Of a stretch of DNA of 64,000 bases, positions 9,408 to 18,212 are shown piece after piece. The stretch covers positions 124,001 to 188,000 of the forward strand of contig NZ_JAPSLK010000006.1 in NCBI RefSeq assembly GCF_031180885.1, written 5' to 3'. The position numbers and the translations under genes are program-made. Below the pieces are notes generated by a model. It saw only the letters and a program-made list of their open reading frames with translations, did no database searches and was not told where the DNA came from. The stretch's first letter is position 1; each line of letters starts with the position of its first letter. The stretch comes from Saccharothrix sp. GTDB taxonomy: Bacteria; Actinomycetota; Actinomycetes; Mycobacteriales; Pseudonocardiaceae.

Positions 9408-10673
9408 GTGAGGAAGCTGCTGGGGAAGGTCGCCATCGACACGCGACCGCTCAAGGTCGTGGCCTACCGACGGCTGTGGCTGTCGACCGTGGTGACCGCC
9501 GTGGGCAGCCAGTTGACCGCGGTGGCCGTGCCCAAGCAGGTCTACGACATCACCGGCTCGTCCGGCTGGGTCGGCGTCTCCGCCGGCGTCGCGCTGGTGC
9601 CGCTGCTGGTGTTCGGGCTGTGGGGCGGAGCGGTCGCGGACGTGGTCGACCGGCGCAAGCTGCTCGTGGTGACCAACGCCGGCATCGCGCTGACGTCCGT
9701 GCTGCTGTGGTTGCAGGCCGCGTTCGACGTGCGCAACGTGTGGCTGGTCATCACCCTGCTCGGGTTGCAGCAGGTGTTCTTCGCCGCCAACGCCCCGGCG
9801 CGCGCCGCCTCGATCGCCCGGCTGGTGCCCGCCGACCAGTTGCCCGGGGCGGTGGCGCTGGGCTCCACCGTGATGACCTTCGGCGGGGTGTTCGGCCCGA
9901 TGCTGGCCGGCGCGCTGATGCCGGTGCTCGGCCTGCCCACGCTGTACCTGATCGACTCGATCGCGCTGACGGTCACCATGTGGGCGGTCTGGAAGCTGCC
10001 GCCGATGCCGCCGTTGAGCGGCGTGACCCGGCGGGCCGGGCTCAAGGACGTGGTGGACGGGTTCCGCTACCTGGCCGTGCAGAAGATCCTGCTGGCGTCG
10101 TTCGTGCTGGACATCATCGCGATGGTCTTCGGGATGCCGCGCGCCCTGTTCCCGGAGATGGCCGAGGTGACCTTCGGCGACCCGCCCGGCGGCGGCCTCG
10201 CCCTGGGCTGGCTGTTCGCCTCGATCTCGCTGGGCGCGATGCTGTGCGGGCTGGTGTCGGGCTGGACCTCGCGCGTGCACCGGCACGGCGTGGGCACGGC
10301 GGTGGCGGTCGTCGCCTGGGGTCTGGCGATGATCGGGTTCGGGTTCTCCAACGCGCTGTGGCTGGCCGTGGTGTTCCTGGCCATCGGCGGCGCGGCGGAC
10401 ATGATCAGCATGGTGTTCCGCAGCGCGATCCTCCAGACCGCCGCGACCGACGAGATGCGCGGCCGGATGCAGGGCGTGTTCATCGTCGTGGTCGCCGGCG
10501 GGCCGCGCCTGGCGGACCTGCTGCACGGCACCGTGGGCGCGGCGATCGGTCCGGGTGTCGCGACGGCGCTCGGCGGGGCCGCGGTGGTCGTGGCGACGGT
10601 GATCGCGGTGCTGGCGATCCCGGCGGTGTGGCGCTACCGGTTCACCCCCGAACCCGTTGCCACGATCGTGTGA
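9408..10673 (+). CDS. MFS exporter, EntS-like
   Basis: A 421-residue major facilitator with about twelve membrane segments. The first half opens YRRLWLSTVVTAVGSQLTAV, has the loop 2-3 motif GGAVADVVDRRKLL, and ARAASIARLVPADQLPGAVA, which is typical of the EntS/siderophore-exporter branch. The substrate is unknown. GTG 9408 is chosen over longer in-frame starts because it follows the -10 TACGCT by seven bases and the protein's basic N-terminus then precedes TM1. It is divergent from the two-component operon, a frequent layout for regulator-controlled drug or metal efflux. Confidence 0.82.
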   Translation: MRKLLGKVAIDTRPLKVVAYRRLWLSTVVTAVGSQLTAVAVPKQVYDITGSSGWVGVSAGVALVPLLVFGLWGGAVADVVDRRKLLVVTNAGIALTSVLLWLQAAFDVRNVWLVITLLGLQQVFFAANAPARAASIARLVPADQLPGAVALGSTVMTFGGVFGPMLAGALMPVLGLPTLYLIDSIALTVTMWAVWKLPPMPPLSGVTRRAGLKDVVDGFRYLAVQKILLASFVLDIIAMVFGMPRALFPEMAEVTFGDPPGGGLALGWLFASISLGAMLCGLVSGWTSRVHRHGVGTAVAVVAWGLAMIGFGFSNALWLAVVFLAIGGAADMISMVFRSAILQTAATDEMRGRMQGVFIVVVAGGPRLADLLHGTVGAAIGPGVATALGGAAVVVATVIAVLAIPAVWRYRFTPEPVATIV

Positions 10674-10709
10674 TTGCCGCGTGCCGGCGGGTCCGCCATA
10701 TTCGGCGGG

Positions 10710-10928
10710 GTGCGAAGCGACGGGCGTGAGTGGCAGGTCGAAGCGGAGGGCGCCAGGCGGGCCGGGCTCGGCGTGGGGGTGACCCGCGGGACGGTGGAGA
10801 TCTTCCTGCCCGGCGGTGGCGGCGCGGTGTGGCTGGACCTCCAGCAGGCGATGGCGTTCCGGGCCGCCCTGGACGAGGCGGTCGCGGTGGCCCGCATCGA
10901 CGTCCGCGAAGGACTGTCGCTGCTGTAG
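10710..10928 (+). CDS. Small hypothetical protein
   Basis: A 72-residue product with a beta-type pattern: EWQVEAEGARRAGLGVGVTR, GTVEIFLPGGGGAVWLDLQQ, then a helix AMAFRAALDEAVAVARIDV. The amphipathic pattern and third-position GC bias support a real gene, but I do not recognise a family. GTG 10710 is assumed; CATATT seven bases upstream could serve as a -10 for a leaderless mRNA. It lies between the MFS gene and the permease on the same strand. Confidence 0.55.
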   Translation: MRSDGREWQVEAEGARRAGLGVGVTRGTVEIFLPGGGGAVWLDLQQAMAFRAALDEAVAVARIDVREGLSLL

Positions 10929-11001
10929 GAACATCAAGCCTTGCCCAAGCTTCGGTGCGCCGGCTATCCGGGCCGGGTGTGATCCGGCACACTCAACCGG
11001 C

Positions 11002-12384
11002 ATGGCGGAAGCGACGAGCGCACCGGCGCAACCGGAACTGAAACGGGCCATCGGGCCGAAGCTGCTGCTGTTCTTCGTGGTCGGTGACATCCTCGGCACC
11101 GGCATCTACGCCCTCACCGGCAACGTCGCGGGCAAGATCGGCGGAGCGCTCTGGCTGCCGTTCCTGATCGCCTTCGCGGTGGCCTTCCTGACGGCGTTCA
11201 GCTACCTCGAACTCGTCGGCAAGTACCCCCGCGCGGCCGGCGCGGCCCTCTACACCAACCGCGCGTTCAAGATCCAGTTCCTCACGTTCATGGTGGCGTT
11301 CGCCGTCATGAGTTCGGGCATCACGTCCGCGTCCTCGGCGGCGCTGGCGTTCGGCCGGACCTACCTCCAGTCGGTGATCAAGGAGTTCTTCTCCGACACC
11401 TTCACCGTGTCGGCGACGCTGGTCGCGGTGCTGTTCATCATCGGTCTGGCCGCGATCAACTTCCGGGGCGTGTCCGAGTCGGTCAAGGCCAACGTGGTGC
11501 TGACCTGCATCGAGCTGTCCGGTCTGGTGATCATCATCGCGATCGGCGTCTACGCGGTGCTGGCCGGCGACGGCGACCCGGGCCGGCTGACCCAGGTCGA
11601 CCCGGCGCCCGGCCAGTCGGCCCTGGTCGCGATCACCTCGGCGACGGCCCTGGCGTTCTTCGCGATGGTCGGCTTCGAGGACTCGGTGAACATGGCCGAG
11701 GAGTGCCGGGACCCGGTCCGGATCTTCCCGCGGGCGATGCTGTGGGGCATGGTCGTCGCGGCGACCATCTACGTGCTGGTGGCCATCACGTCCTCCCTGC
11801 TGATCCCGGCCGACGAGCTGTCGAAGGCGGGCAGTTCGGCGTTGTTGAAGGTCGTCCAGGTCGGCGCTCCCGGGTTCCCGCTGTGGATCTTCTCGCTGAT
11901 CGGGTTGTTCGCGGTCATCAACTCGGCGCTGATCAACATGCTGATGGCCAGCCGGCTGATCTACGGCATGGCGAACGAGCGGATCATCCCGAAGGTGTTC
12001 GGGACCGTGCACCCGTTCCGCCGCACGCCGTGGATCTCCATCCTGTTCACCAGCGGGGTGGCGGTCATCCTGGTGTCCACGGCGGACATCGCGAAGCTGG
12101 GCGGGACGACGGCCCTGCTGCTGCTGGTCGTCTTCACCATCGTCAACATCGCGGTTCTGGTGCTGCGCAAGGAGAAGGTGGGCCACAAGCACTTCCGCGC
12201 GCCCACCTGGGTGCCGGTGCTGGGCGCGATCACGTGCGCGTACCTGGCGAGCCCGCTGTCCGGGCGGCCGGCGGCCGACTACGTGATCGCGGTGTACCTG
12301 CTCCTGGCCGGCCTGGTGCTGTGGCTGATCAACCGGGTGGTGCACGGCAAGGTCCACTTCGACGCCGAGAAGCTCTCGAAGTAG
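11002..12384 (+). CDS. APC-family amino acid permease
   Basis: A 460-residue, twelve-segment transporter of the amino acid-polyamine-organocation superfamily. TM1 carries the unwound GDILGTGIYALTG motif that contacts the substrate amino group and carboxylate, followed by FSYLELVGKYPRAAGAALYT in TM2 and FFAMVGFEDSVNMAEECRDP in TM6. The C-terminus is basic. Substrate cannot be read from sequence. ATG 11002 is eight bases after CACACT (10988-10993), a possible -10, and the upstream open frame is non-coding in character. A strong bidirectional terminator follows at 12394. Confidence 0.9.
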   Translation: MAEATSAPAQPELKRAIGPKLLLFFVVGDILGTGIYALTGNVAGKIGGALWLPFLIAFAVAFLTAFSYLELVGKYPRAAGAALYTNRAFKIQFLTFMVAFAVMSSGITSASSAALAFGRTYLQSVIKEFFSDTFTVSATLVAVLFIIGLAAINFRGVSESVKANVVLTCIELSGLVIIIAIGVYAVLAGDGDPGRLTQVDPAPGQSALVAITSATALAFFAMVGFEDSVNMAEECRDPVRIFPRAMLWGMVVAATIYVLVAITSSLLIPADELSKAGSSALLKVVQVGAPGFPLWIFSLIGLFAVINSALINMLMASRLIYGMANERIIPKVFGTVHPFRRTPWISILFTSGVAVILVSTADIAKLGGTTALLLLVVFTIVNIAVLVLRKEKVGHKHFRAPTWVPVLGAITCAYLASPLSGRPAADYVIAVYLLLAGLVLWLINRVVHGKVHFDAEKLSK

Positions 12385-12393
12385 CACAGCCGT

Positions 12394-12425
12394 CGAGCCG
12401 CGCCGTCACTTCACGGCGCGGCTCG
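12394..12425. terminator. Bidirectional intrinsic-type terminator
   Basis: A perfect 13-bp stem, CGAGCCGCGCCGT (12394-12406) with its complement at 12413-12425, and a six-base loop CACTTC. It sits between the convergent permease and metallo-hydrolase genes. No U-tract follows, as is usual in GC-rich actinomycetes. Confidence 0.85.
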
Positions 12426-12431
12426 GCGGTG

Positions 12432-13250
12432 TCAGGCGGGCTGGAGCTGGTGGCGGGTCAGCTCGGTCTTGTCGTGGGCGTTGACGATGTCGATCCCGTG
12501 GGTCCGCTTCAGCTCGCGCAGGCGGTCCTGGTTGGCCAGGCGCAGTGAGCGGTTCTGCTCCACGCGGGTCTGCATCATGGTCAGGGCGGGGGTGCAGCGG
12601 GGGTTCTCGGACATCTCCTCGTGGAAGAAGTACGCGTCGCCGGCGTGCAGCAGCCAGCCGTCGTCGGTGTTGACGGCGACGCCGGTGTGGCCGTGGGTGT
12701 GGCCGAACAGGGGGACCAGGAGGATGTCGGGGCGGAACTCCCGGACGCCCTCGAAGCCGAACCACGCCTCGCCGCGGGGTTCGTGGGTGACCCACTTCGG
12801 GCCGTGGGACCACTGCTCGTCGGGGTAGCGGACGGCGTCGTTGCCGCGCTTGCCCGGGCGCAGGGCGTTGTCCAGTTCCTCGCGCAGCACGTGGACCTCG
12901 GCGTTCGGGAAGTCGCGCAGGCCGCCGCCGTGGTCGAGGTCGAGGTGGGTCAGGACGACGTGGCGGACGTCGTCGCGGGTGAAGCCCATGGCCTCGACCT
13001 GGCGGATCGCGGTCTCGTTCTCGTCCAGGACCGGCTGGGACATCCGCCGCCAGCCCCGGGACAGGGTCTCGGCGGGGCGGCGGACGTCGTCCACGCCCAG
13101 GCCGCTGTCCACCAGGACCAGGCCGTCGTCGGTCTCCAGCAGCAGGCAGTGGCAGACCAGTTCGGCCCGGCGGAAGACGGATCCCTTGCCGTCGACCAGT
13201 TTCCCGCCGAACGGCCGCATGGTGCCGCAGTTGAGGTGGTGGACCTTCAT
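12432..13250 (-). CDS. MBL-fold metallohydrolase (lactonase-like)
   Basis: A 272-residue metallo-beta-lactamase-fold hydrolase. The zinc motif HLDLDH in VVLTHLDLDHGGGLRDF, the next His in GHTHGHTGVAV, and HAGDAYFF supply the expected ligands. The arrangement LVDSGLGVDD ... HxDxDHGGG resembles the N-acyl-homoserine lactonase/AttM branch, so ring-opening of a lactone is plausible, but the substrate is not proven. Start ATG 13250 overlaps the stop of the upstream TetR gene (ATGA), so the two are co-translated and the regulator probably controls this enzyme. Confidence 0.85.
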   Translation of the reverse strand: MKVHHLNCGTMRPFGGKLVDGKGSVFRRAELVCHCLLLETDDGLVLVDSGLGVDDVRRPAETLSRGWRRMSQPVLDENETAIRQVEAMGFTRDDVRHVVLTHLDLDHGGGLRDFPNAEVHVLREELDNALRPGKRGNDAVRYPDEQWSHGPKWVTHEPRGEAWFGFEGVREFRPDILLVPLFGHTHGHTGVAVNTDDGWLLHAGDAYFFHEEMSENPRCTPALTMMQTRVEQNRSLRLANQDRLRELKRTHGIDIVNAHDKTELTRHQLQPA

Positions 13251-13804
13251 CGGGTCGTCCTTCCGAGGAGTGCGGCCAGGTGGGTGGCCACGGCGCGCAG
13301 GGGGGCGAGGGAACGGCGGGTGCGGGCCAGCAGGACCGCCCCCTCGATGGCCGCCAGGGCCACGGCGGCCAGGTCGTCGTCCCCGCCCAGGTGGTCGGCG
13401 ATGACCTGTTGCCACGAGTCGTAGGCGGAGGCGCAGGCCTCGCGGATGGGTTCGCTCTCGGCGCTCGCGTCGAGCGCCACGGTGGAGATGGGGCAGCCCT
13501 CGCGGAAGTCGGTGCGCTCCAGGCGTTCGCCGAGCATGGTCAGGACTTTTTCCAGTGCCTGCAACGGGTCCGGCGTGCTCTTGAAGACCGCGCGCAGGGC
13601 GGTGCACAGGTCGTCGGCGGCCAGGTTCACCGCCTCCACGGCAAGTTGCTCCTTGCCGCCGGGGAAGTGGAAGTACAGCGAACCCTTGGGCGCGCCGCCC
13701 TCGGCCAGCACCTGGTTGAGGCCGGTGGCGTGGTAGCCCTGCGCGTGGAACAGGTCCGCGGCGGTGCGGACCATGCGCTGTCGGGTGTCGGTGCGGCGTG
13801 GCAT
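13247..13804 (-). CDS. TetR/AcrR regulator
   Basis: A 185-residue TetR-family repressor. The N-terminal helix-turn-helix reads TAADLFHAQGYHATGLNQVL then GGAPKGSLYFHFPGGKEQLA. The C-terminal half with FREGCPISTVALDASAES matches the LmrA/YxaF-type ligand domain, which often binds small aromatic or flavonoid-like inducers. It lies ahead of and overlaps the metallo-hydrolase gene. The -10 box TATAGT ends seven bases before ATG 13804, and a palindrome overlies the promoter, so autorepression is likely. Confidence 0.9.
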   Translation of the reverse strand: MPRRTDTRQRMVRTAADLFHAQGYHATGLNQVLAEGGAPKGSLYFHFPGGKEQLAVEAVNLAADDLCTALRAVFKSTPDPLQALEKVLTMLGERLERTDFREGCPISTVALDASAESEPIREACASAYDSWQQVIADHLGGDDDLAAVALAAIEGAVLLARTRRSLAPLRAVATHLAALLGRTTR

Positions 13805-13810
13805 GTCCCG

Positions 13811-13830
13811 AACTATACAGACCGGTCTAG
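13811..13830. promoter_or_regulatory. Candidate TetR operator in the divergent promoter
   Basis: AGACCGGTCT (13819-13828) is a perfect 10-bp palindrome inside the wider near-palindrome CTATACAGACCGGTCTAG. On the minus strand TATAGT (13812-13817) forms the -10 for the TetR gene with seven bases to ATG 13804. A repressor bound here would block that promoter; the divergent galM-like promoter is 20 bp further on. Confidence 0.65.
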
Positions 13831-13860
13831 TTGTTTGCCCGTGACCGCTACGCTTGATCG

Positions 13861-14733
13861 ATGCTGGAGATCGCCCACGGCGCCGCGCGCGCCGTCATCG
13901 ACCCCGACGGTGCGGGACTCAAGTCCTTCGACGTCGGCGGTGTGCCGTACGTCGAGACCTACGACGGCGAACCGCCGTTCGGCAGTGGCGCGGTGCTCGT
14001 GCCGTGGCCCAACCGCACGGCCGGCGGCCGGTGGACCCTCGACGGCGTCGAGCAGCGGTTGGAGATCACCGAGCCGGCACGCGGCAACGCGATCCACGGG
14101 CTGGTGCGGCGGGCGGTGTGGTCCGTCGTGGAGCACACCGGGTCGCTGGTCTCGTTGGAGGTCCCGGTCGCGGGCTTCGGCTGGCCGGTCGAGCTGCGCA
14201 CGACGATCTCCTACGCGCTGGACGACAACGGGCTGACCGTGTCGCACGGCGTGCAGAACGTCGGCGACGCCCGGACGCCGTTCGGCGTCGGCACGCACCC
14301 GTTCCCGCGCGCTGGCCTGTCCGGGACCGACGAGACGACGATGTCCCTCGCGGCCACGACCGTGCTGCCGGTGGACCCGGACAGCCTGCTCCCGACCGGC
14401 CCCGCCGAGCCGGTGTCCGGCGACTACGACTTCCGCGTGGCCCGGCTGCTCGACGGGGTCGAGCTGGACACGGCGTTCGGCGGCTGCGAGCCGGTGGACG
14501 GCCTCGTGCGGCACGTCCTGCGCGGCCCGGGCGGCGGCGTGGAGGTGTGGGCGGACCCGGACTTCAAGTGGGTCCAGGTCTTCACGACGCCCGAGTTCCC
14601 CGGTCGCGGCCGGGCGGTGGCGATCGAGCCCATGACGTGCCCGCCGGACGCGTTGAACTCGGGCGTCGACCTGCTGTGGCTGGAGCCGGGCGAGTCGTGG
14701 GCCGGGCGTTGGGGTTTGCGTCCACTGGCCTAG
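13861..14733 (+). CDS. Aldose 1-epimerase family protein
   Basis: A 290-residue galactose-mutarotase-fold protein that interconverts alpha and beta anomers of sugars. Conserved features are VPWPNRTAGGRW, the first active-site His in GNAIHGLVRR, the second in GVGTHPFPRA, and the catalytic Glu in VAIEPMTCPPDA. All are intact. ATG 13861 follows TACGCT (13849-13854) by six bases with no ribosome site, so translation is probably leaderless. It reads in the same direction as the amidohydrolase 20 bp downstream, which has its own promoter-like sequence. The sugar substrate is not evident. Confidence 0.88.
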   Translation: MLEIAHGAARAVIDPDGAGLKSFDVGGVPYVETYDGEPPFGSGAVLVPWPNRTAGGRWTLDGVEQRLEITEPARGNAIHGLVRRAVWSVVEHTGSLVSLEVPVAGFGWPVELRTTISYALDDNGLTVSHGVQNVGDARTPFGVGTHPFPRAGLSGTDETTMSLAATTVLPVDPDSLLPTGPAEPVSGDYDFRVARLLDGVELDTAFGGCEPVDGLVRHVLRGPGGGVEVWADPDFKWVQVFTTPEFPGRGRAVAIEPMTCPPDALNSGVDLLWLEPGESWAGRWGLRPLA

Positions 14734-14736
14734 ACC

Positions 14737-14751
14737 GTTAGCGTCGCTAAC
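14737..14751 (+). promoter_or_regulatory. Perfect palindrome and -10 box abutting the amidohydrolase start
   Basis: GTTAGCG-T-CGCTAAC is a 7-1-7 perfect inverted repeat ending one base before ATG 14753. It contains TAGCGT (14739-14744), a -10 box eight bases before the start. A protein bound here would cover the transcription start of a leaderless message. Confidence 0.5.
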
Positions 14752-14752
14752 T

Positions 14753-15946
14753 ATGAACGTCGCTATCACGGGTGGGTACGTCGTCCCGGTCACGGGCGAG
14801 CCGATCGAGCACGGGACCGTCCTGATCCGGGACGGGAAGATCGCCGCGGTGGGCGCCTCCGTCGAGGTGCCCGCCGACGTGCCCGTCGTGGACGCCGGGG
14901 GTGCGTGGGTCCTGCCCGGTTTCGTGGAGGCCCACGGCCACCTCGGCGTGCACGAGGAGGGCGAGGGCTGGGCCGGTCAGGACACCAACGAGATGACCGA
15001 CCCCAACGGCGCCCGCCTCAAGGCCCTGGACGCCGTCAACCCGGCCGACCTCGGCTTCGCCGACGCCCTGTCCGGCGGCGTCACCACCGCGGTGATCAAG
15101 CCCGGCTCCGGCAACGTGATCGGCGGCCAGACCGTGGCCGTGAAGTGCTGGGGCAAGACCGTGGACGACATGCTGCTGCGCGACCCGGTCAGCGTGAAGA
15201 GCGCGCTGGGCGAGAACCCCAAGCGGGTCTACGGCGACCAGAAGAAGCTGCCGTCCACGCGGCAGGGCGTCGCCGCGGTCATCCGCGACGCGTTCACCAA
15301 GGCCCAGGACTACGCCGCCAAGAAGGCCGCCGCGGAGGGTCCGTTCGACCGGGACAACACGCTGGAAGTGCTGTCGAAGGTGCTCGACGGGACGCTCCCG
15401 TGGTGCCAGCACTGCCACCGCGCGGACGACATCGCCACCGCGCTGCGACTCGCCGACGAGTTCGGCTACAAGCTGATCGTCAACCACGGCACCGAGGGCC
15501 ACCTGGTCGCGGACCTGCTGGCGGAGAAGGGCGTCCCGGTCGTCATCGGTCCGCTGTTCGTCAGCCGCTCGAAGGTCGAGGTCCGGAACCGGAGCCTGCG
15601 CACGCCGGGTGTTCTGGCGCGCGCCGGGGTGGAGATCGCGATCACCACGGACCACCCGGTGGTGCCGATCCACTTCCTGGTGCACCAGGCGACCTTGGCG
15701 GTGAAGGAGGGCTTGGACCGCCGGGTGGCGCTGGAGTCGATCACGGTGAACCCGGCCCGGATCATGGGTCTGGACGACCGGGTGGGGTCGCTGTCGGTCG
15801 GGCTCGACGGTGACGTGGTGATCTGGTCGGGCGACCCGTTGGACGTGATGAGCCGCGCGCTGAAGGTGTTTGTGGAGGGGCGCGAGGTCTACCGGTGGGC
15901 GGACGGCGAGGGCGTGGTGGAGAACCCGTTCTACTCGGAGGTCTGA
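14753..15946 (+). CDS. Amidohydrolase (imidazolonepropionase-like)
   Basis: A 397-residue metal-dependent amidohydrolase. It has the N-terminal small beta domain (residues 1-50), the HxH metal pair in GFVEAHGHLGVHEE, a Lys at AVIKPGSGNVIGG, a metal His in CQHCHRADD, a further His in VNHGTEGH, and the catalytic Asp in AITTDHPVVP, then the C-terminal NPARIMGLDDRVGSLSVGLD. These fit the imidazolonepropionase-related branch with uncertain substrate. It is probably transcribed from the palindromic promoter just upstream and ends at a long hairpin. No neighbouring histidine-degradation genes are seen, so a hut role is not supported. Confidence 0.88.
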   Translation: MNVAITGGYVVPVTGEPIEHGTVLIRDGKIAAVGASVEVPADVPVVDAGGAWVLPGFVEAHGHLGVHEEGEGWAGQDTNEMTDPNGARLKALDAVNPADLGFADALSGGVTTAVIKPGSGNVIGGQTVAVKCWGKTVDDMLLRDPVSVKSALGENPKRVYGDQKKLPSTRQGVAAVIRDAFTKAQDYAAKKAAAEGPFDRDNTLEVLSKVLDGTLPWCQHCHRADDIATALRLADEFGYKLIVNHGTEGHLVADLLAEKGVPVVIGPLFVSRSKVEVRNRSLRTPGVLARAGVEIAITTDHPVVPIHFLVHQATLAVKEGLDRRVALESITVNPARIMGLDDRVGSLSVGLDGDVVIWSGDPLDVMSRALKVFVEGREVYRWADGEGVVENPFYSEV

Positions 15947-15955
15947 GCCGGAGTC

Positions 15956-15989
15956 GGCCAGGCGGTCGGGGGTGACCCACCGCCTGGCC
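15956..15989 (+). terminator. Terminator hairpin after the amidohydrolase
   Basis: GGCCAGGCGG (15956-15965) pairs perfectly with CCGCCTGGCC (15980-15989); a short GGG/CCC inner stem extends it. It begins nine bases after the stop codon. No U-tract follows. Confidence 0.75.
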
Positions 15990-16088
15990 ATGTTGACTGC
16001 CTGCCGCGGGTACTCCAGCGCCGCCGGGCGGTCGCCGGATTCCACCGTCGAGGCCGAGACGGGCCGTTGATCCACGAGTCGTGCACGG

Positions 16089-18212
16089 TCACGGGCGGTT
16101 CAGCCGGTCGCGGATGGCGGCGGCGGAGTCATGGTCGCCCAACGCTTCCAGCACGTCGGCGGAGAGGCGGATCGCGTCCAGGCCGGCGGCGGTGAACAGC
16201 GCGGGTTGCTGCTCGGCCAGGTCCAGGTAGATCGACACGGCGGTGCGCGCCGACCGGTCGGCCTCCGCCAGCGCGCGGGACGGCGGGCCGGGCCGCAGTT
16301 GGCCCTCGGCCAGGGCGTAGTGCGCCCGGGCCAGGCTGTGGAGGTAAGTCGAGCCGTCGGCCTCGGCGAGCGCCGTCCAGATCCGCACCGCCTCGCGCGC
16401 GGGACCCAGCGCCTCGACCTTGCGGCCGGACTCGGCCAGGTAGCTGCCCAGGTTCTTCAACGCCCGAGCCAGGTCCGGCAGGTGCCGACTGTCCTCTTCG
16501 GACAGCGTGCGGAGCAGGGTGACCGCTTCCCTGCCGCGCAGCCGGGCGTTCTTGACGTCACCGGCGTCGGACAGCATCGCGCTCAGGTTGATCAGGGCAC
16601 TGGCCAGCGACGGGCGGTGGTGGGGGTCGGCCGCGGCGATCCGGCGCGCCCCGGCGACCGCCTCCCGTCCGACGGCAAGCGCTTCCTCGTGCTCACCCGC
16701 TTTTGCCAGTCGCAGGGCCAGGTTGCTCAGGCTCGCGTTCAGGTGCCGGTGCCGGTCGGGGAGGCCGCGCAGGATGGCCACGGATTCGCGGGCCGCCGCC
16801 ACGGAACCCGCCGGGTCGCCGGCGTCGCCCAGCCGCAGGCCCAGGTTGTTCAGCGCGGCGGCCCGCGCGACGGGGTCGTCGGCGTGTTCCAGCAGGTGCC
16901 GGGTCAGGTCGACGGCCGCTTGGACGAGCCCGACGTGGAAGTGCGGCAGGCGGTAGCCGACCGCGCGGGCGACCTCGACCGGCGCGTGGGCGATGAGGGT
17001 GGCGATCACCGGCGCGGTCGCGTGCCGGACGTGGTCGGGCAGGAGGTCCCACAGCACCGGGCGCACGTGCTCGTGCCGCTCGGCCGCCGCGGACAGCACG
17101 ATCAGCGCCTGGCGCATCGGGAGCCCGCCGTCGGCCAGCACGCGGTCCAGCACGTCCGCGCCCGAGTCGGCCAGGTGGGCGGCGACGAAGTCCTCGCCGA
17201 GCCGGTCCGGGCGCAGCGGTGCGAACGGCGCTTCCGGGTACAGGCGGGCGTGCCGGGCCAGGGCGTGCCCGGGCAGGCCGGCGCGGGCGAGCAGGGTCGC
17301 GCCGGCGGGCGTCGGGCCGAACAGGGTCGCCAGGAAGACCGTCGCGGCGGTGTCGTCGTGGGCGGCGGGCGGCCAGAAGCGGCGTTCGTGGCGCAACAGG
17401 TAGGTGGAGAGGTCGGCCAGGTCGGGGCGCGGGTCGCCGTCGTGGTCCGCGCACACGGCCGCCAGCGCGGCCATGTGCAGCAACAGCGCGGAACCGTAGG
17501 CCGCCAGGTCGGGCGGCGGGGTGGGCCGGTCCGGGAGGGCCAACGCGGTCCGGAACGCGCTCGCGGCGGCGGCGAAGGCGCGCTCGCGGTCGGCGGGCGT
17601 GGTCAGGTCGCCCAGTTCGACCGGGTCCTCCAGGTCGGTCACCCGGTCCAGCCGCGCGGTCAGGTGCGGCCAGGACGCGGGGGAGCGGGCCAGCAGCAGC
17701 ACCCGGACCGCTGCTCCCGGGAAGTCCCGCGGCAGCGCGGAGACCATCTCGACCAGGGTGTCCGGGGCCCAGCGCTCGACGTAGTCCACGGCCACCAGGA
17801 CCCGGTCGGGGCGGGTGCCGCGGACGCCGGCCGGCGCGGTCGTCCGCTGGTCGGTGGCCTGCGCCACGGACCAGCCCGCCGCGTGGGCGCGGGTCGCGAA
17901 CGCGTTGGCCAGCCGGGTCTTCCCGCGCCCGCCGGCGCCGTGCACCAGCAGCACCGAGCGGGGCGAGTCGTCGGCCAGCCACGCCGACAGCCGTGCCTCG
18001 ACCTCCGGGCGCGGGTGGAACGGCACGGTCTCGCGGCGCGCGTCCAGCAGGTAGCTCGGGGTGCGCTGATGGCGGGGCAGCCACGCCGGCGCGACGGGTT
18101 CGAGCCAGTCGAGGCGGTAGTCGGGGCGGTCCAGCGCGATGGACAGGTCGCCGGTGACCGACCCGATCTGGATGTTCGGCCCCGCGATGGAGGAGTGCGA
18201 AACCCGGTTCAC
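16089..18212 (-). CDS. STAND NTPase with N-terminal RHIM-like motif and C-terminal TPRs
   Basis: A 707-residue NLR-like signalling ATPase. Residues 11-25 read GPNIQIGSVTGDLSI, which fits the amyloid RHIM-like pattern (hydrophobic-Q-hydrophobic-G, then xhxGxhxh). A linker leads to the nucleotide domain, with P-loop VHGAGGRGKTRLANAF near residue 93, Walker B VLVAVDYVERW and sensor RVLLLARSP. The C-terminal third (about residues 460-705) has about six TPR units such as NNLGLRLGDAGDPAGSVAAA and NLALRLAKAGEHEEALAVGR, a likely ligand sensor. GTG 18212 starts one base after the stop of the two-TM gene, whose C-terminus carries the same motif. By analogy with bacterial amyloid-signalling (BASS) pairs, it would seed assembly of that membrane protein. 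The domain calls are from sequence; the mechanism is inferred. Confidence 0.85.
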   Translation of the reverse strand: MNRVSHSSIAGPNIQIGSVTGDLSIALDRPDYRLDWLEPVAPAWLPRHQRTPSYLLDARRETVPFHPRPEVEARLSAWLADDSPRSVLLVHGAGGRGKTRLANAFATRAHAAGWSVAQATDQRTTAPAGVRGTRPDRVLVAVDYVERWAPDTLVEMVSALPRDFPGAAVRVLLLARSPASWPHLTARLDRVTDLEDPVELGDLTTPADRERAFAAAASAFRTALALPDRPTPPPDLAAYGSALLLHMAALAAVCADHDGDPRPDLADLSTYLLRHERRFWPPAAHDDTAATVFLATLFGPTPAGATLLARAGLPGHALARHARLYPEAPFAPLRPDRLGEDFVAAHLADSGADVLDRVLADGGLPMRQALIVLSAAAERHEHVRPVLWDLLPDHVRHATAPVIATLIAHAPVEVARAVGYRLPHFHVGLVQAAVDLTRHLLEHADDPVARAAALNNLGLRLGDAGDPAGSVAAARESVAILRGLPDRHRHLNASLSNLALRLAKAGEHEEALAVGREAVAGARRIAAADPHHRPSLASALINLSAMLSDAGDVKNARLRGREAVTLLRTLSEEDSRHLPDLARALKNLGSYLAESGRKVEALGPAREAVRIWTALAEADGSTYLHSLARAHYALAEGQLRPGPPSRALAEADRSARTAVSIYLDLAEQQPALFTAAGLDAIRLSADVLEALGDHDSAAAIRDRLNRP

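Noticed and set aside
12432-13250. Naming the metallohydrolase an AHL lactonase
   Set aside because: The HxDxDH layout fits, but many MBL-fold enzymes share it and no quorum-sensing gene is nearby.
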